Positions 46,993 to 57,861 of a stretch of DNA of 64,000 bases are shown piece after piece. The notes beneath the pieces are model-generated. The model did no database searches, was not told where the DNA came from, and was given only the letters and a program-made list of their open reading frames with translations. Positions within the stretch are counted from its first letter, which is position 1. The number at the start of each line of letters is the position of its first letter. Source of the DNA: Lasiodiplodia sp. COLG20 (lineage: Eukaryota; Ascomycota; Dothideomycetes; Botryosphaeriales; Botryosphaeriaceae); contig VNWV01000008.1 in NCBI GenBank assembly GCA_009801085.1, positions 930,001 to 994,000 of the forward strand. Reading direction: 5' to 3'. The translations under genes were made by a program, and so were the position numbers.

Positions 46993-49900
46993 TTATGCCT
47001 TGGTCGCACGCTCTTGCGCGGGCGAGTTCGTCCCGGCAGTGTTGGGTGAGCTTGGCTGCGTGCTCTTGTCATCCGTCGTCGACGACTTGGGCGTCTCCGG
47101 CACAGAAGGCTGCGTGTTGACAGAAGTCGGGCTCATGCTGTTGCGCTGCACTGAGTCCGGCACCAGCTCATACTTGTCAAACCTGTGCATCTTCTTCTCG
47201 ACCTTTTCGATCTGGTTAGCAAGCTTACGCTGGTCATCAGCAGAAATGCCTACAGCTTGGACTTGTTTCCCCGCGAGCGTCTTCTTGGCCTTGTTCATCT
47301 CAGGCTGCAAGTGATCGAGGAATGTCATGTAATCCGTCACGTTCAACGTGTCAAGCAGTTTTTCTGCTTATCGTCAGCAACGTGTACACCAAAAGATCCA
47401 CGCGAGTGACTTACGAATGACATAGTTGCCGTAGCCGTCCTTGATGAGCATCACGAGCGTGCACTCGCCGCGTTCAGGCTTCTCACAGATCTTCATCATA
47501 ATCTCCCTACGTTCATCATTGCTGCCATGGATTAGGCACTTCTCAACGACATTGCTGGCAAACTTGTGCTTGGCGAAAGCAAGCAACTGATTCTTGACAA
47601 TTTCGATGATAGCGGCTCGGTCCTCAGGAGCACCATGTTCGATGATGTGCTGGGTAACGTAGTTGCCATACTGATCGGGGATAAGCGTCGGCGCACAGGC
47701 GTGGAGTTCGGAAAGGATGGCGCGGCGAGCCGGTTCTTCGCAATGCTCGAGCATGCGCTGGATGACGCGGCATCCGTATCCGTGAACCGAGAGCGAAGAG
47801 ACATGGCCAATGAAGGCATCGATGATGAACTGGATGTGCTGAGCCGGCACACGCTCGATGGCCTTTTGGATGACGTGGTTGCCGTTCTGGTCCTTCACAC
47901 ACCGAAGAACATTGTTCTCAAGTTCCTTCACCATTTCCGCTTGCTGGTCGACGAGAACATGTTCCAGTGCCTACGCTGTGTTAGCGAAATCCAACGAATA
48001 GAACCAGAGTTCCTCACCTTCTGCACCACGCGACACCCATACATCTGCAACGAGAGGTTCAGAACATGACCCTTCATCTTGCTGGCCAGAATCCTCTTCT
48101 GGCTCTGATCTCCGTGCTCGAAAAACTTCTGGATGACATAGTTGCCGAAAACGTCCGTCATCAGCTGCATGGCGTTGGGCTGGATCTCTTTGAACACCCG
48201 CTCTTTCTCATCACTGTTGGCAGTCTCCAGCTTTTGCTGAATGAAACGAGAGCCGTGCTGGTCGCCGCTGAATTCGCAAATGTACTCGTAGATGTCCTGA
48301 TACAATCAAAGTCTGTCCTTTCAAGCCATGCGCATGGAAATCTAGCTTACCTTGAGTTCATATCTCTTGCTCCTGCTGTTGTGCTTGAACTCGTCCAGCA
48401 TGGCACTCCTGAGACCGGTACCGCTCTCTTCTTGTCTGGGACCCTTCGGGGGCTCGAGCTGCGGAATCATCCCGGGCATCTGAGAAATATGCATAGGCAT
48501 TCCAGGGGACATTCCGCCCATATGCATAGGGAAGCCATAAGGGTCAAATGGGCGACCGTACTGTGCAGCAAGCATCTGCTGGTATCCGGGGTGGATGAAT
48601 GCCTGCTGTTCTTGCTGCACATTACGGAGCTTCCTGTCAAGCAGGACGGAGTGGCCATCGGGACCCGGCCGGCCGTTTTGCATGCTCCGCGAGGGGTACA
48701 GGTGATCAAAGACCGGTGGAGTGCCACCAGTCGAGTAGTAGTTCGTGCGGAAATCGCCATTAGGGGTCATCGATCCACGGTTTCCGAGCTGATAGTTTCT
48801 GTAAGAGACAGTCTGGTCGTATTGGGAAGGGAAGCCGTCAGGCGTGAAGGATCCGGCACCAACCTCGTCAGATCCAAGAACATTCTGGGCAATGTCGCCA
48901 AGAGTAGCGCGGGAGTAGGATGATGCGTGAGATGAATGTCCAAATTGGCCAGCGCCGCTGGCAGTGCTGAAGGACGACTTATGGAATGGCAAAGGCTGAT
49001 CCGGTGCCTTGCTATCAATGCTCATCCGCCCGAACGAGGACATGACTTCACTGGCCATGGAGTCGGTCCGCTCGTTGTAACGGCCATTTGTCTGTGACAA
49101 AGATGCCGTGTGTCCACGAGCACCGGGGAAGCGGGTGAAGGCATCGGTAGTTTGAGGGTACTGGACTGGGTCGGAGCCGTGGCGAGAAGGAGGGAGGCTG
49201 CCGCTTCGAGACTGCGTAGCGCTGGAGTTTGAGAAATATTCTGAGTTTGCGACACTGCGGCGGTCCTCGGTTGGAGAGTGGAGGTGCGGCGCGTCAGTCC
49301 ACCTCATCGAGTCTGTGGAGCGCTGACGCTGATCCAACTCCACCAGCCTTACAAGGTCGACACCGTAGCCATCCTCTGTTGCACGACGGCCGACAAAGTT
49401 TCCGGGCATGTTCATAGCCTTGCTGCCAAGCCCTTGCCCTGCGATTGAAGCACGACCAACGGGATACGCCCGGGGCTGCGAAGGGTCCGCGTACGCCTGG
49501 GAAGCTTGGACCTGGCTTACTGGAGAGACACTGGATGCTCTTCGTTGCGAGTTTATCGGTTGGGCGCTAGTATCTGCCGTGTTCCATGGAGTAGTGCGAC
49601 GAGGACCCCAGTGATCTGACTCGGACGAGGCTACGAGGGACCCGGAGCCAGTCTTACCCTCGATCTCTTCCGGTAGCGAGGCCCTGAATGAGCCATTTTC
49701 TAATCCCACATTAGCACGCGAGGCGGGCGAAAATGCAGGAAAATCCGCACGTTCTCGCGAGGCAAAGCCTGTGCCCAGGGCGCCATTGCCCCAAATGTTG
49801 CTGCCTCTCCAGCCGTTGGCGCCGTTAGTGTAGTTGTTCGGAGGCAGAGCGCCACCGGGAGCGCGCTCGTCCTCGGGCGACCTGACAGCGCCGAAGTCGG

Positions 49901-50033
49901 TGAGGCGGGAAGGCATGGCGGCCTGCGGCGGTGATGAGTCGACGTGTCGGGTGGAGGAGGAAGGCGCACGGGCGAGACTAACCTTGCTTTGCATGGGGAA
50001 CGTAGTCTGTCTGCTCACCATGCCCGAGACCAT
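46993..50033 (-). CDS. PUF3: Pumilio-family RNA-binding protein, Puf3-like
   Basis: Puf3 binds UGUA-containing 3' UTR elements, classically of nuclear-encoded mitochondrial mRNAs, and controls their decay and localisation. Four exons are inferred: 50033-48351, 48296-48018, 47970-47415 and 47363-46993, giving about 962 aa. The N-terminal 550 residues are Ser/Gln/Asn/Gly-rich and disordered. Eight PUF repeats follow, seen as [74 protein letters not shown] and NYVIQKLLDTL. The NYVTQ and SNVVEK order is the normal repeat 6-7 pattern. A 60-nt in-frame segment (49982-49923) has donor and acceptor sequences and may be an intron. The neighbouring DUF1640 gene is mitochondrial, but no UGUA analysis was done. 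Confidence 0.93.
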
Positions 50034-52824
50034 TATGTGTTGTGGAGCAGGCGAATTGGGAGTTGGGAATTGCGGAGGTGGTGGAAACAGGCGGGATGTG
50101 CGGGGTGAGAATGTACTGGTGGCGGTGATTATGTATTGTGGTGGAGCTGAAGTGAGGTACAGCAGGCGTCAGCACACGGCTTGTTGCGCGGCGGAGCGGC
50201 GGAGGACGGACCTTTGTAGGGTTGTTATCGTGAAATGGACAGAGCATGTACAGAGCGCTTGGCAGGAGGTGAAGAAGAAAGGTCGAAGCTTGGTGTGCAG
50301 CCGACGGAACGTGGGAGCGTGATATGACCTGTCGCAGCACTGGAGCACCCCTTGGGTAGGGCGTAATTAGAGAGGGCTTTGTGCGTGTGTCAACCGCTGC
50401 GCATGCTAGGCTCGAAGCGGAATCCTCGCGCGCCTGGCAAGGGACGCATCAGTGAGCGCGACGGGGACCAAGAGAGCGCAGCAGGTGTCGCGAGTGAGTG
50501 GAGAAGCAAGGGATGCGCGGGCCGCGATGCGAGGAATCTGGCGCGTCGTGGCGAAGGGACCTGCGGGCAGGGCCGCGAGCTGGGCACAGGGCGGCGTCGG
50601 GGGCGGGCGAGAGCGGGGGCGCCGGCGGGCGGGCAGCGAGGCGAGGCGCAGCTGGCGATGCGGGCGTGGTGTTGAGCTGGAGATTTCACGCACGCTTGGG
50701 CGGATCTGCTGGCACTAGGTCTGGAGTTCGCGGAGAGACTAAAAATATGATCGGACGGCTCGCTAACGCCTAGCTGGCGCCTTGTCTGCGGCTCTGTCGC
50801 ATCACCCGCCCGCCAGCAGCGGCGCCCATTGCAGCGCTCCCACACCGGGCGGGGCGCTGCGCTGGAGCCTGGCGTGCTGGCTGCGTGCTGCTGGGCCCAG
50901 AGCGCGTCGCCAGCCGCGCCGGGCGGGATCGACGCGGGTCCACCGCTCGCTGACCGTGCCCGTTACATCTCAGCAGCTCTGACCTGCGCTGCGCCAGTGC
51001 CAGACTGCGCTGTTTCACGGCGCTCGCCTACCTGTCCAGCTGCTGCGCGCGATCGTGTCGAGTGCTGCTGTAGACGCACGACACCCGCCAGCCCCAGACT
51101 GTGCCTGAAACGGCGTCACCGGTCTGCCCGCGCTGAGCACCGTTCGGAGATTTATTCAGTCATCACGCGCGCCGTCGCCCTTCTCAAATCCATGGGCAGC
51201 CACATGCGCACCCGTCGTCATCGGCCACGCTGCCCGCTCCATTCCAGGCCGGCGCGAGGCTCCACACTTGCACCACCTCGCGCTGCATCGTCCCTCCGCC
51301 CAGGTAGCTTCCCGCGCACAAACGCCGCGGGCAATCCGCATCGACCTGATCCACCCGCCCATAGCCTGCGCTGATATAGGTCATCCAGTCGGCGACGCTG
51401 GTCTCGATTCCAAATTGCCCTCCGCCGCCGCGAGCCCTCGTCATCTGCCCAAAAGGCGCCGTGCCACGGCATCGACAGCTGCAGCGGAGCTATTCTTCGC
51501 GCAGCCGCTTCTTATGGTGGCAATGCCGCCTTCTCCGGGCCACGCCTAGCGCCCTCTCCAGATATCCCCGCGTCGCATGGGTCGCAGAGGTGCACACACG
51601 GGAGCCTGATCGCCATCCACCATGGACGTACACCTGCAGTCGAGCCTGAGGCTGCAGAGACACCGGTGTCCGCTTCCCCACCCGGACTCATACGATCGGC
51701 CCAATGGTGGGAGCTGAGCGGCGCCGCGGTGAGTCGTTGGGTCGAGCCGGCTCTTCCTGGCTGCAGCTGTTGTTGAGCGCGACGATTGGCCTCAGGCACC
51801 TGACTGGCGAGGTGTATGACTTGCTTCCACCATGTCACCCTACCGACATCCTTCCGATGAACGCAGGAATCGGGATCGTGCGACGCGCTGATTCGGCGGA
51901 GGACCAGCGCGGCGTTTCCAGTCAGTTTCGGGTCGCCGACGGGCGCCAGAGCCGTGAAGGGACTGCTTGGCCGCGCAGATTGGCAGGGTCCGTTCTGATA
52001 TTCGGGGAGCCAAGCGCCGGGGGGAATGCGCGACTTCGGGGCAGGGCTCGTCGGAGGCCTGGGGTGGTTCCCTTGCTGCAACCCCAGATTTCAGCACCGT
52101 GTCGAAACTCCGGGTGCCTCAGCAGATAAGCTTAAGTCGAGCCATCTGGATATAAATTGAAAGCACGCTCTGGGAACACGAACCATGACGTCTCGGGCGC
52201 GCTCCCTTCTCCTCATTGCTTTGGCGCACCGTGACCTCCTGAGCAAGGCGCAGTGCCGAATTTAGAACACCAACCCAACCGGCCATGATCCCCACGCGTG
52301 TTCTGGCCGCGGCCGACGTGCATTTTGGGGCAAGCCGTTCTAAAGCAGGTGTGCAAGCGCCCACCTCTGATCCTGCACGGCATATCATTGGTGAAGGTCT
52401 CGTGCCGATCTGAGGTCTTCATTTCCGCTGGCGCTTTGTCCACTCATAACTTTGTCGGCGCTAACTACCCAAGGCAGTGCCTTGACGTGCTCCCCCGAGT
52501 CCCGTCTCTCCTTCTCTTCCTCTTCACCACCATCTTCGAGGTCACTCCACACCACAGTCGCTCTTTACACCGGCAGCAGCCAGCTTCGCTCATTCAGCAG
52601 GCGCTGCGTACATTCTTTCCTACCCGAAGACGCGCCCAGGCGACCCGGCCCTTGCACTCCGTCCAATCCCCTTGCGCCGGTACGTACCATCTGCCGAAAC
52701 ACGCTCCGGCCGGCATTCCGCACCAACACCACGCTCTGCTAACCATGACGCAGAGAACGCCGCCCGTTTTCCGCCCCGGTCCCGGATCCCGTGCACACGC
52801 CCACTTCAGCCGCTCTCTACCACC
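50034..52824. other. Long GC-rich intergenic region between PUF3 and the small membrane protein
   Basis: 2.8 kb between divergent genes. 50.4-52.1 kb is strongly GC-rich, with many overlapping open frames on both strands of up to about 190 codons. None has a recognisable motif and I found no coherent splice pattern. A TATA-like TATAAATT at 52151 and a pyrimidine-rich stretch at 52.5-52.8 kb may serve the downstream gene. It could hold a non-coding RNA or an unrecognised gene. Confidence 0.45.
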
Positions 52825-53394
52825 ATGAACCCCACCCATCTGCTGGTGCGCCGCGACAATGATGCGAATGAATCGACGCTCACGCCTACCATGGTCAACC
52901 TTCTGATCGCCCTGCTGGTCCTGGTCGGAGTCGCGCTCATTTCGGTCATCGCCCTGTTCTGGCTGCGCCGCGCGCGCAACGCGAAGAAGAAGGCGGAGCT
53001 GCCCATGTACAACGAGGAACGCCCCACGTCGCGCGTGTCGTCGCATCACCGCAGTCTGACCATCACCACGGCGCCTCCGTACAGCAACCGCGGCTCCGCC
53101 GTGTATGTCTACAACGAGAAGGAGACGTTTATGAACGAGCAACGCAGCCCCGACAGCCCCGTCCCCGAGATCCGCATCACGTTCCCCGAGGAAGTCGACG
53201 ACAAGGGCAACAAGCAGTCTGGAAAGGTTGTTGTGGTCCGCGTTGGCGACCACAGTGTGGGTCTCGAGCCGCTGCACGAAGAGCAGCTCCCGCCCTACCA
53301 GAAGGACGAAAATGACCGCTTCCAGTCTCTTGATCTCGAGCGCATTGGTGGCCTTAAGGAGAAAACCAACGAGAAGAACGAGTACTCGATCTAG
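52825..53394 (+). CDS. Small single-pass membrane protein of unknown function (189 aa)
   Basis: Not recognised. The start at 52825 (CACCATGAACC) gives a short polar N-terminus (MNPTHLLVRRDNDANESTL). One transmembrane helix follows at about residues 24-46 (NLLIALLVLVGVALISVIALFW), then an RRARNAKKK stop-transfer cluster. Under the positive-inside rule the 140-residue C-terminal tail is cytosolic. The tail is charged and Pro/Ser-rich, with PEIRITFPEEVDDKGNKQSG, KVVVVRVGDHSVGL and LPPYQKDEN as the most ordered-looking pieces. The open frame continues in frame to 52672, but that part is leader-like. No intron is needed. It could be an adaptor or sensor at a membrane, which is speculation. Confidence 0.7.
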   Translation: MNPTHLLVRRDNDANESTLTPTMVNLLIALLVLVGVALISVIALFWLRRARNAKKKAELPMYNEERPTSRVSSHHRSLTITTAPPYSNRGSAVYVYNEKETFMNEQRSPDSPVPEIRITFPEEVDDKGNKQSGKVVVVRVGDHSVGLEPLHEEQLPPYQKDENDRFQSLDLERIGGLKEKTNEKNEYSI

Positions 53395-54090
53395 AAGGCA
53401 CGCGCCGCCGCACGTTTCCAGATGTAGTCCCAGCCAAGCTCCGTACTCTGGAATTCAACGCACCGTCCCAAAAAATCCAGCAACCAACCCTCACGCCTCT
53501 GGCTACGACTGATTGTTTCTTTTTCATGATGATTTCTGTACAGATTCCCTGGCAGTCTGTGTCCTAGCCACCGGTTATTTTTTATTGTTTTATCCCCACT
53601 GCTATCCATCACGCGCACGGCAACCTGCAGTGTTGGCGTTGTTCGGGGAGGAGAAGCTCTGGAGCTCAACCTGCGCGAGGCCCAGCCTCTGCTACATTCT
53701 GAGGCGCCTGGCATAATAGTCAACGCGCAATGCCTGGATAGTCTTGCTTGGGACTAGGGTCCCCCGTTTATAGTTTCTATTCTGTAATGTATGATAACCT
53801 CTATCATACCCAGTCGCTTGCTCTGGGGCTGTTGGGGATGGGTATGCGATCATTCTGTGCACGCCGCTCGTATCGTCGTCGTACGCGTGAGGCGGTTTAC
53901 CAATTTTGGGTCGCGGCAGCAACGGCGAATCAGACAGCAGCGCGTGTGTGATGATGTTGCATGGGCCAGGGGGAGCTCCCTGGAGCCGATCGTTTTCCGA
54001 CCATCATTCTTCCCACGCCGCCGCACCGTTCCCCGTCATCCCCACCTCACCGCCCAATGCCCACGCCGTAGACATCCGTTCTAAGCGCCA
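53395..54090. other. Intergenic region before GPI13
   Basis: About 700 bp holding the 3' UTR of the membrane-protein gene and the GPI13 promoter. CT-rich sequence precedes the GPI13 start. No other feature was seen. Confidence 0.6.
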
Positions 54091-57000
54091 ATGGAGGACG
54101 GTAAGCTCGAAGGCATCGCCGCCCAACTCGCTGCTGCCAAGGCGCAGCAGGAGCGCGACGAGGCCCAGGGCCTGCGCCCCAATTCCGCCGAGGCCAAGAT
54201 AGCCAACAAGCGCCGCGAGCTGCAATTCAAGTCCTCGCACAGCCTGCTTGTTGCATTTTTCTTCCTGATCGGGTGAGTCCTGCTTGACGACGCAAACTCG
54301 GACGACGCTGACGTGCCACAGCCTGTTGCACGTCCTTGGAATCTACCTCTTCACTAGCGGCTTCCTCCTCACGCGCCTCGTCCTAGACCACAAGTCCGAA
54401 TGCGCCATTCCCCCCGCCGAATTGCCCGGTGGCTTCACCCCAGGCTCTCCTGAGAAGGGCTGCTGGCACCCGAAGACATTCAACAAGGCCGTCGTCATCA
54501 TCGTCGATGCGCTCCGCTACGATTTCACCGTTCCCTTCCAGCCCAAGGAAGGCGACTCCGAGCCGCACCATTTCCACAATGCCATCCCCATCTTCTACGA
54601 GACTGCCTCCAAGGAGCCGAACAATGCTTTCCTCCTGCCTTTCATCTCGGATCCGCCGACAACTACTCTGCAGAGGCTGAAGGGCTTGACAACCGGCACT
54701 CTCCCGACCTTCATTGATGCGGGCTCAAATTTCGCTGGGACGGCCATTGAGGAGGACAATTTGATCGCGCAGCTGAGAAATGCGAGCAAGAATATTGTGC
54801 ATCTGGGTGATGACACTTGGCACTCGTTGTTCCCCGGCTACTTCGATCCGGAGCTTACTCGGCCATACGATTCGTTCAACGTGTGGGATCTGCATACAGT
54901 CGACAATGGAGTTACCGAGCACCTGTTCCCCTATCTTCAGCCGGGACATGCCGCGAAATGGGATGTTCTGATCGGACACTACCTCGGTGTCGATCACGCT
55001 GGGCACCGCTATGGACCTGACCATCCCGCTATGACTGCCAAGCTCCAGGAGATGAACGATGTCTTCCGCAGAGTGATCAAGGCCATTGACGACGACACCC
55101 TTCTGGTCGTCATGGGAGACCATGGGATGGATTCCAAGGGTGACCACGGCGGCGAGTCGGAAGACGAGGTTGAGGCGGCGCTCTGGATGTACTCGAAGAA
55201 AGGCATTTTCGGGCGGAGCTCTGCGGAGTTTGTCACGCCCCCTGCAACTGCGAAGGAAAGGCCGCTTGCTCAGATTGATCTCGTCCCTACGCTGTCTCTT
55301 CTCCTTGGGTTGCCTATTCCATTCAACAATCTGGGCAAACCTATCGAAGAAGCCTTCATTGGTAGCCGTGGCGACAACTTCCATAACCTCGCCGTTGTCA
55401 ATAGGCTAGCAGCAGCCCAAATCCACCGCTATCAGCACGAATATGCTTTGGCCAAAGGCATCGACGAGGCTGGTGAATTGCCTCGTCTCACGCTTTGGAA
55501 TGCCGCCAACAAGGCATGGGAGACGGTCAGACAGACCAAACGGCCGACACCAGTTCACTGGAGGCAGGCTTATGACAAGTTCGCGAACTATCAGAAGCTC
55601 ACGTTGAGCAGATGCCGTAGCCTGTGGGCAGAGTTCCATGTTGTCAGCATGATCCAGGGTATCAGCATCCTCGTGTGCTCTCTTGCCATACTTGCCATCT
55701 ACGCCCGCGGCATTGAAGGTGACAGCATCGATTTGACGCCTCTCCTTCTCTTCCGGGGTGTGAGTGGCTTCGTCTTCGGTGGAGCTGCTGGTGCTGCGGT
55801 GGGATATCTCATCCCATTCTTTGAGCTGCTGCACTCGGCCATTTTCGGTGCTGCTGTTTTGTCCCTCGTTGGTCTGATATCCTCCTTGGTCACTGCCCAG
55901 TTCCGATTGAATGTTCCTTTCCCCACGACTTTCTGGGGCGGAATCAGCGTGGTGCTGCCTTTGCTCCTGTCCATCGGGTTCGCTTCGAACTCGTTCACCA
56001 TCTGGGAGGACGAAATCCTGATGTATTTCCTGTGCACCCTGGGCGTCCTCTTCTTTGCATCCTCGATGAGGCAGGAGGCGTCCGAAGACCGGGTTCTCGG
56101 TTGCACGCAGTCTGTTATCTTCGTCGTGCTGACCCGTCTGGCCTCCTTTTCCAGACTCTGCCGCGAGGAACAGATGCCGTACTGCAAGTCCACATACTAC
56201 GCGTCTTCCACTTCCTCCACCTCTGCAGTCTGGCAGCTCGCGATCCCCTTCCTCCTTTCTGCTGCGCTACCTGAGGTCGTGAAGTCGTTCTACACCCGCA
56301 CCAGGTCCCTCCAGAGCCTCTCAAAGTTCTGGTTCGGTTTCTGCTTCCGCGTCTGCCTCCTCCTTAGCGCAGCATTTTGGGCCTTCGACGCTGCCGACGA
56401 CATGGATTACTTTGAGTTCTCTAAGCGCTCGCAAAAAGCCATCCGCGTCGTCTTCTCCCGCGTGACGTTCGGCATCGCGCTGGGTGTCGGCTACGTCGTA
56501 TACTCATGGTGCACCGCTCTCCTCAAGATCGAGACGCACGAGGCGAAGCCCTCGGACGCAAACGACCCGGCCGTCGTCGCGCCAGGCGGCAAGACGTCGA
56601 TCACCATCCTCGGCTACGCCAACATCCACGGCTCGCGCTACGCGCTCCTCATCACCGCGTGGGCGCTCGCCGTCATCCACATCCAGAAGCCCATGGGCGG
56701 CGGCGCCATCGGCATCCTGCTGTGGCAAATATTCGCGCTGCTCGAGATCATCGACACGAACAAGCTCTCCACCACGGCCGTCGGCCCCACCGTCCTCGCG
56801 CTGCTCGGCTCCTTCCACTTCTTCAAGACGGGCCACCAAGCCACGCTCGCCAGCATCCAGTGGGAGTCTGCGTTCCTGCCGTTCAAGAGCATCCACTACC
56901 CGTGGTCGCCGCTGCTCGTCATCCTCAACACCTTCGGCGCGCAGATCCTGACGGCCGTCGCCGTGCCCGCCACCGTCCAGTGGAAGCAGCCGCCCAAGCA

Positions 57001-57250
57001 AAAGGGCCTGCTCGGCGGCGTCGCCCAGGCCGTCGCCACCCACCTGCTCTTCTACGCCGGCGTCGCCCTCGCCACCACCTGCTGGGCCGGCCACCTGCGC
57101 CGCCACCTCATGCTCTACCGCATCTTCAGCCCCCGCTTCATGATGGCGGCCCTGGTGCTCGTCGTCGTCGACGTCGTCGCCGTGTTTGTCGGCGTTGGTG
57201 GCACTTGGTGGAGTTTCTTGAGTAATGCTGAGATCTTTGGGTGGTTGTGA
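54091..57250 (+). CDS. GPI13: GPI13, GPI ethanolamine phosphate transferase 3 (PIG-O type)
   Basis: This ER enzyme transfers the bridging ethanolamine phosphate to the third mannose of the GPI anchor precursor. Two exons are inferred, 54091-54272 and 54322-57250 (49-nt intron), giving 1036 aa, the usual length. The first transmembrane helix spans the splice (SLLVAFFFLIG then LLHVLGIYLFTSGFLL). The lumenal alkaline-phosphatase-like domain has VVIIVDALRYDF, TTTLQRLKGLTTGTLPTFID with the likely nucleophile Thr, GVDHAGHRYGPDH and MGDHGMDSKGDHGGES, all metal-binding signatures of the family. Ten or more membrane helices fill the C-terminal half. The last 700 bp is markedly more GC-rich in third positions than the rest. 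Confidence 0.96.
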
Positions 57251-57487
57251 TGAGGGAGGGTGTTGAAAGTGGATGTGGAAAATATACATAGACGCTGATA
57301 GCTGGAGGGAATTGGTGCTTTTGGCGGCTTCTTTGATTGTGCGCCTTGCGCAGATTAGGTTTCTCCGTGTGTAAAAAACGCTCTCCATGAAGTGCTGTAT
57401 TTATGTGTAGGATATGACGGACCGGTGAGAGGAACTATCACAAAGTAAAATATTGTGTCGAAGCTGCATATTGTCGCTTAGCAAAGC

Positions 57488-57568
57488 GGGTAGTTGAAGC
57501 TCATGTCCTGATGTTTTTGTAAGATTTTGAAACAGACATCTGCATCCGGGTGTTCGCTTTAACTACCC
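57488..57568. repeat. Palindromic intergenic element, copy 3
   Basis: Arms at 57488-57513 and 57543-57568 (26 nt each) are reverse complements at about 19 of 26 positions, including GGGTAGTT and AACTACCC at the outer ends. The loop is 29 nt. The arm cores read AGCTTCAACTACCC and GCTTTAACTACCC. It lies about 240 bp past the GPI13 stop codon. Confidence 0.7.
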
Positions 57569-57596
57569 GTATAAAGGGCTGAACGAGTTGCATTTA

Positions 57597-57620
57597 CATC
57601 CAGACAATTGCTTCAACTCC
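57597..57620 (+). repeat. Additional arm of the dispersed palindromic repeat
   Basis: CATCCAGACAATTGCTTCAA followed by CTCC matches the right arms of the family. It shares CAATTGCTTCA with the solo arm near 22.23 kb. It directly follows element copy 3. Confidence 0.55.
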
Positions 57621-57861
57621 CATGCTGAGGAAGAGAGAAGTTACATTTATATGCGGACATGTCTTCACTGATCACGCAAGAGAAGATGGAATAGTTCAAA
57701 GTGTTATTTGCTAGGGCTGATGTATGCACCAAGCTGGAGTGACCCGCTTCCCGAATGGGTATCATGTACCGTGAATTGATCCTTTAGACGCCTTACCCGG
57801 CTTACGCCGCCCTCCGATTTAGTAAAAGCCTGAATGAACTATGATGGTGGAGCCGATTGGC

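Larger units (their letters stand above)
57251..57861. other. Intergenic region between GPI13 and the MMTAG2-like gene (convergent)
   Basis: About 610 bp, AT-rich, between two stop codons. It holds palindromic element copy 3 (57488-57568) and an additional direct arm (57597-57620), and a further degenerate match may follow near 57650. No coding sequence. Confidence 0.65.

Noticed and set aside
50390..52129. Candidate genes in the GC-rich block upstream of the membrane protein
   Set aside because: Frames overlap on both strands, lack motifs and have no consistent splice pattern.
56504..57388. Overlapping frames of 239-294 codons on both strands at the GPI13 3' end
   Set aside because: High third-position GC in GPI13 removes stops in other frames; the protein compositions are not natural.
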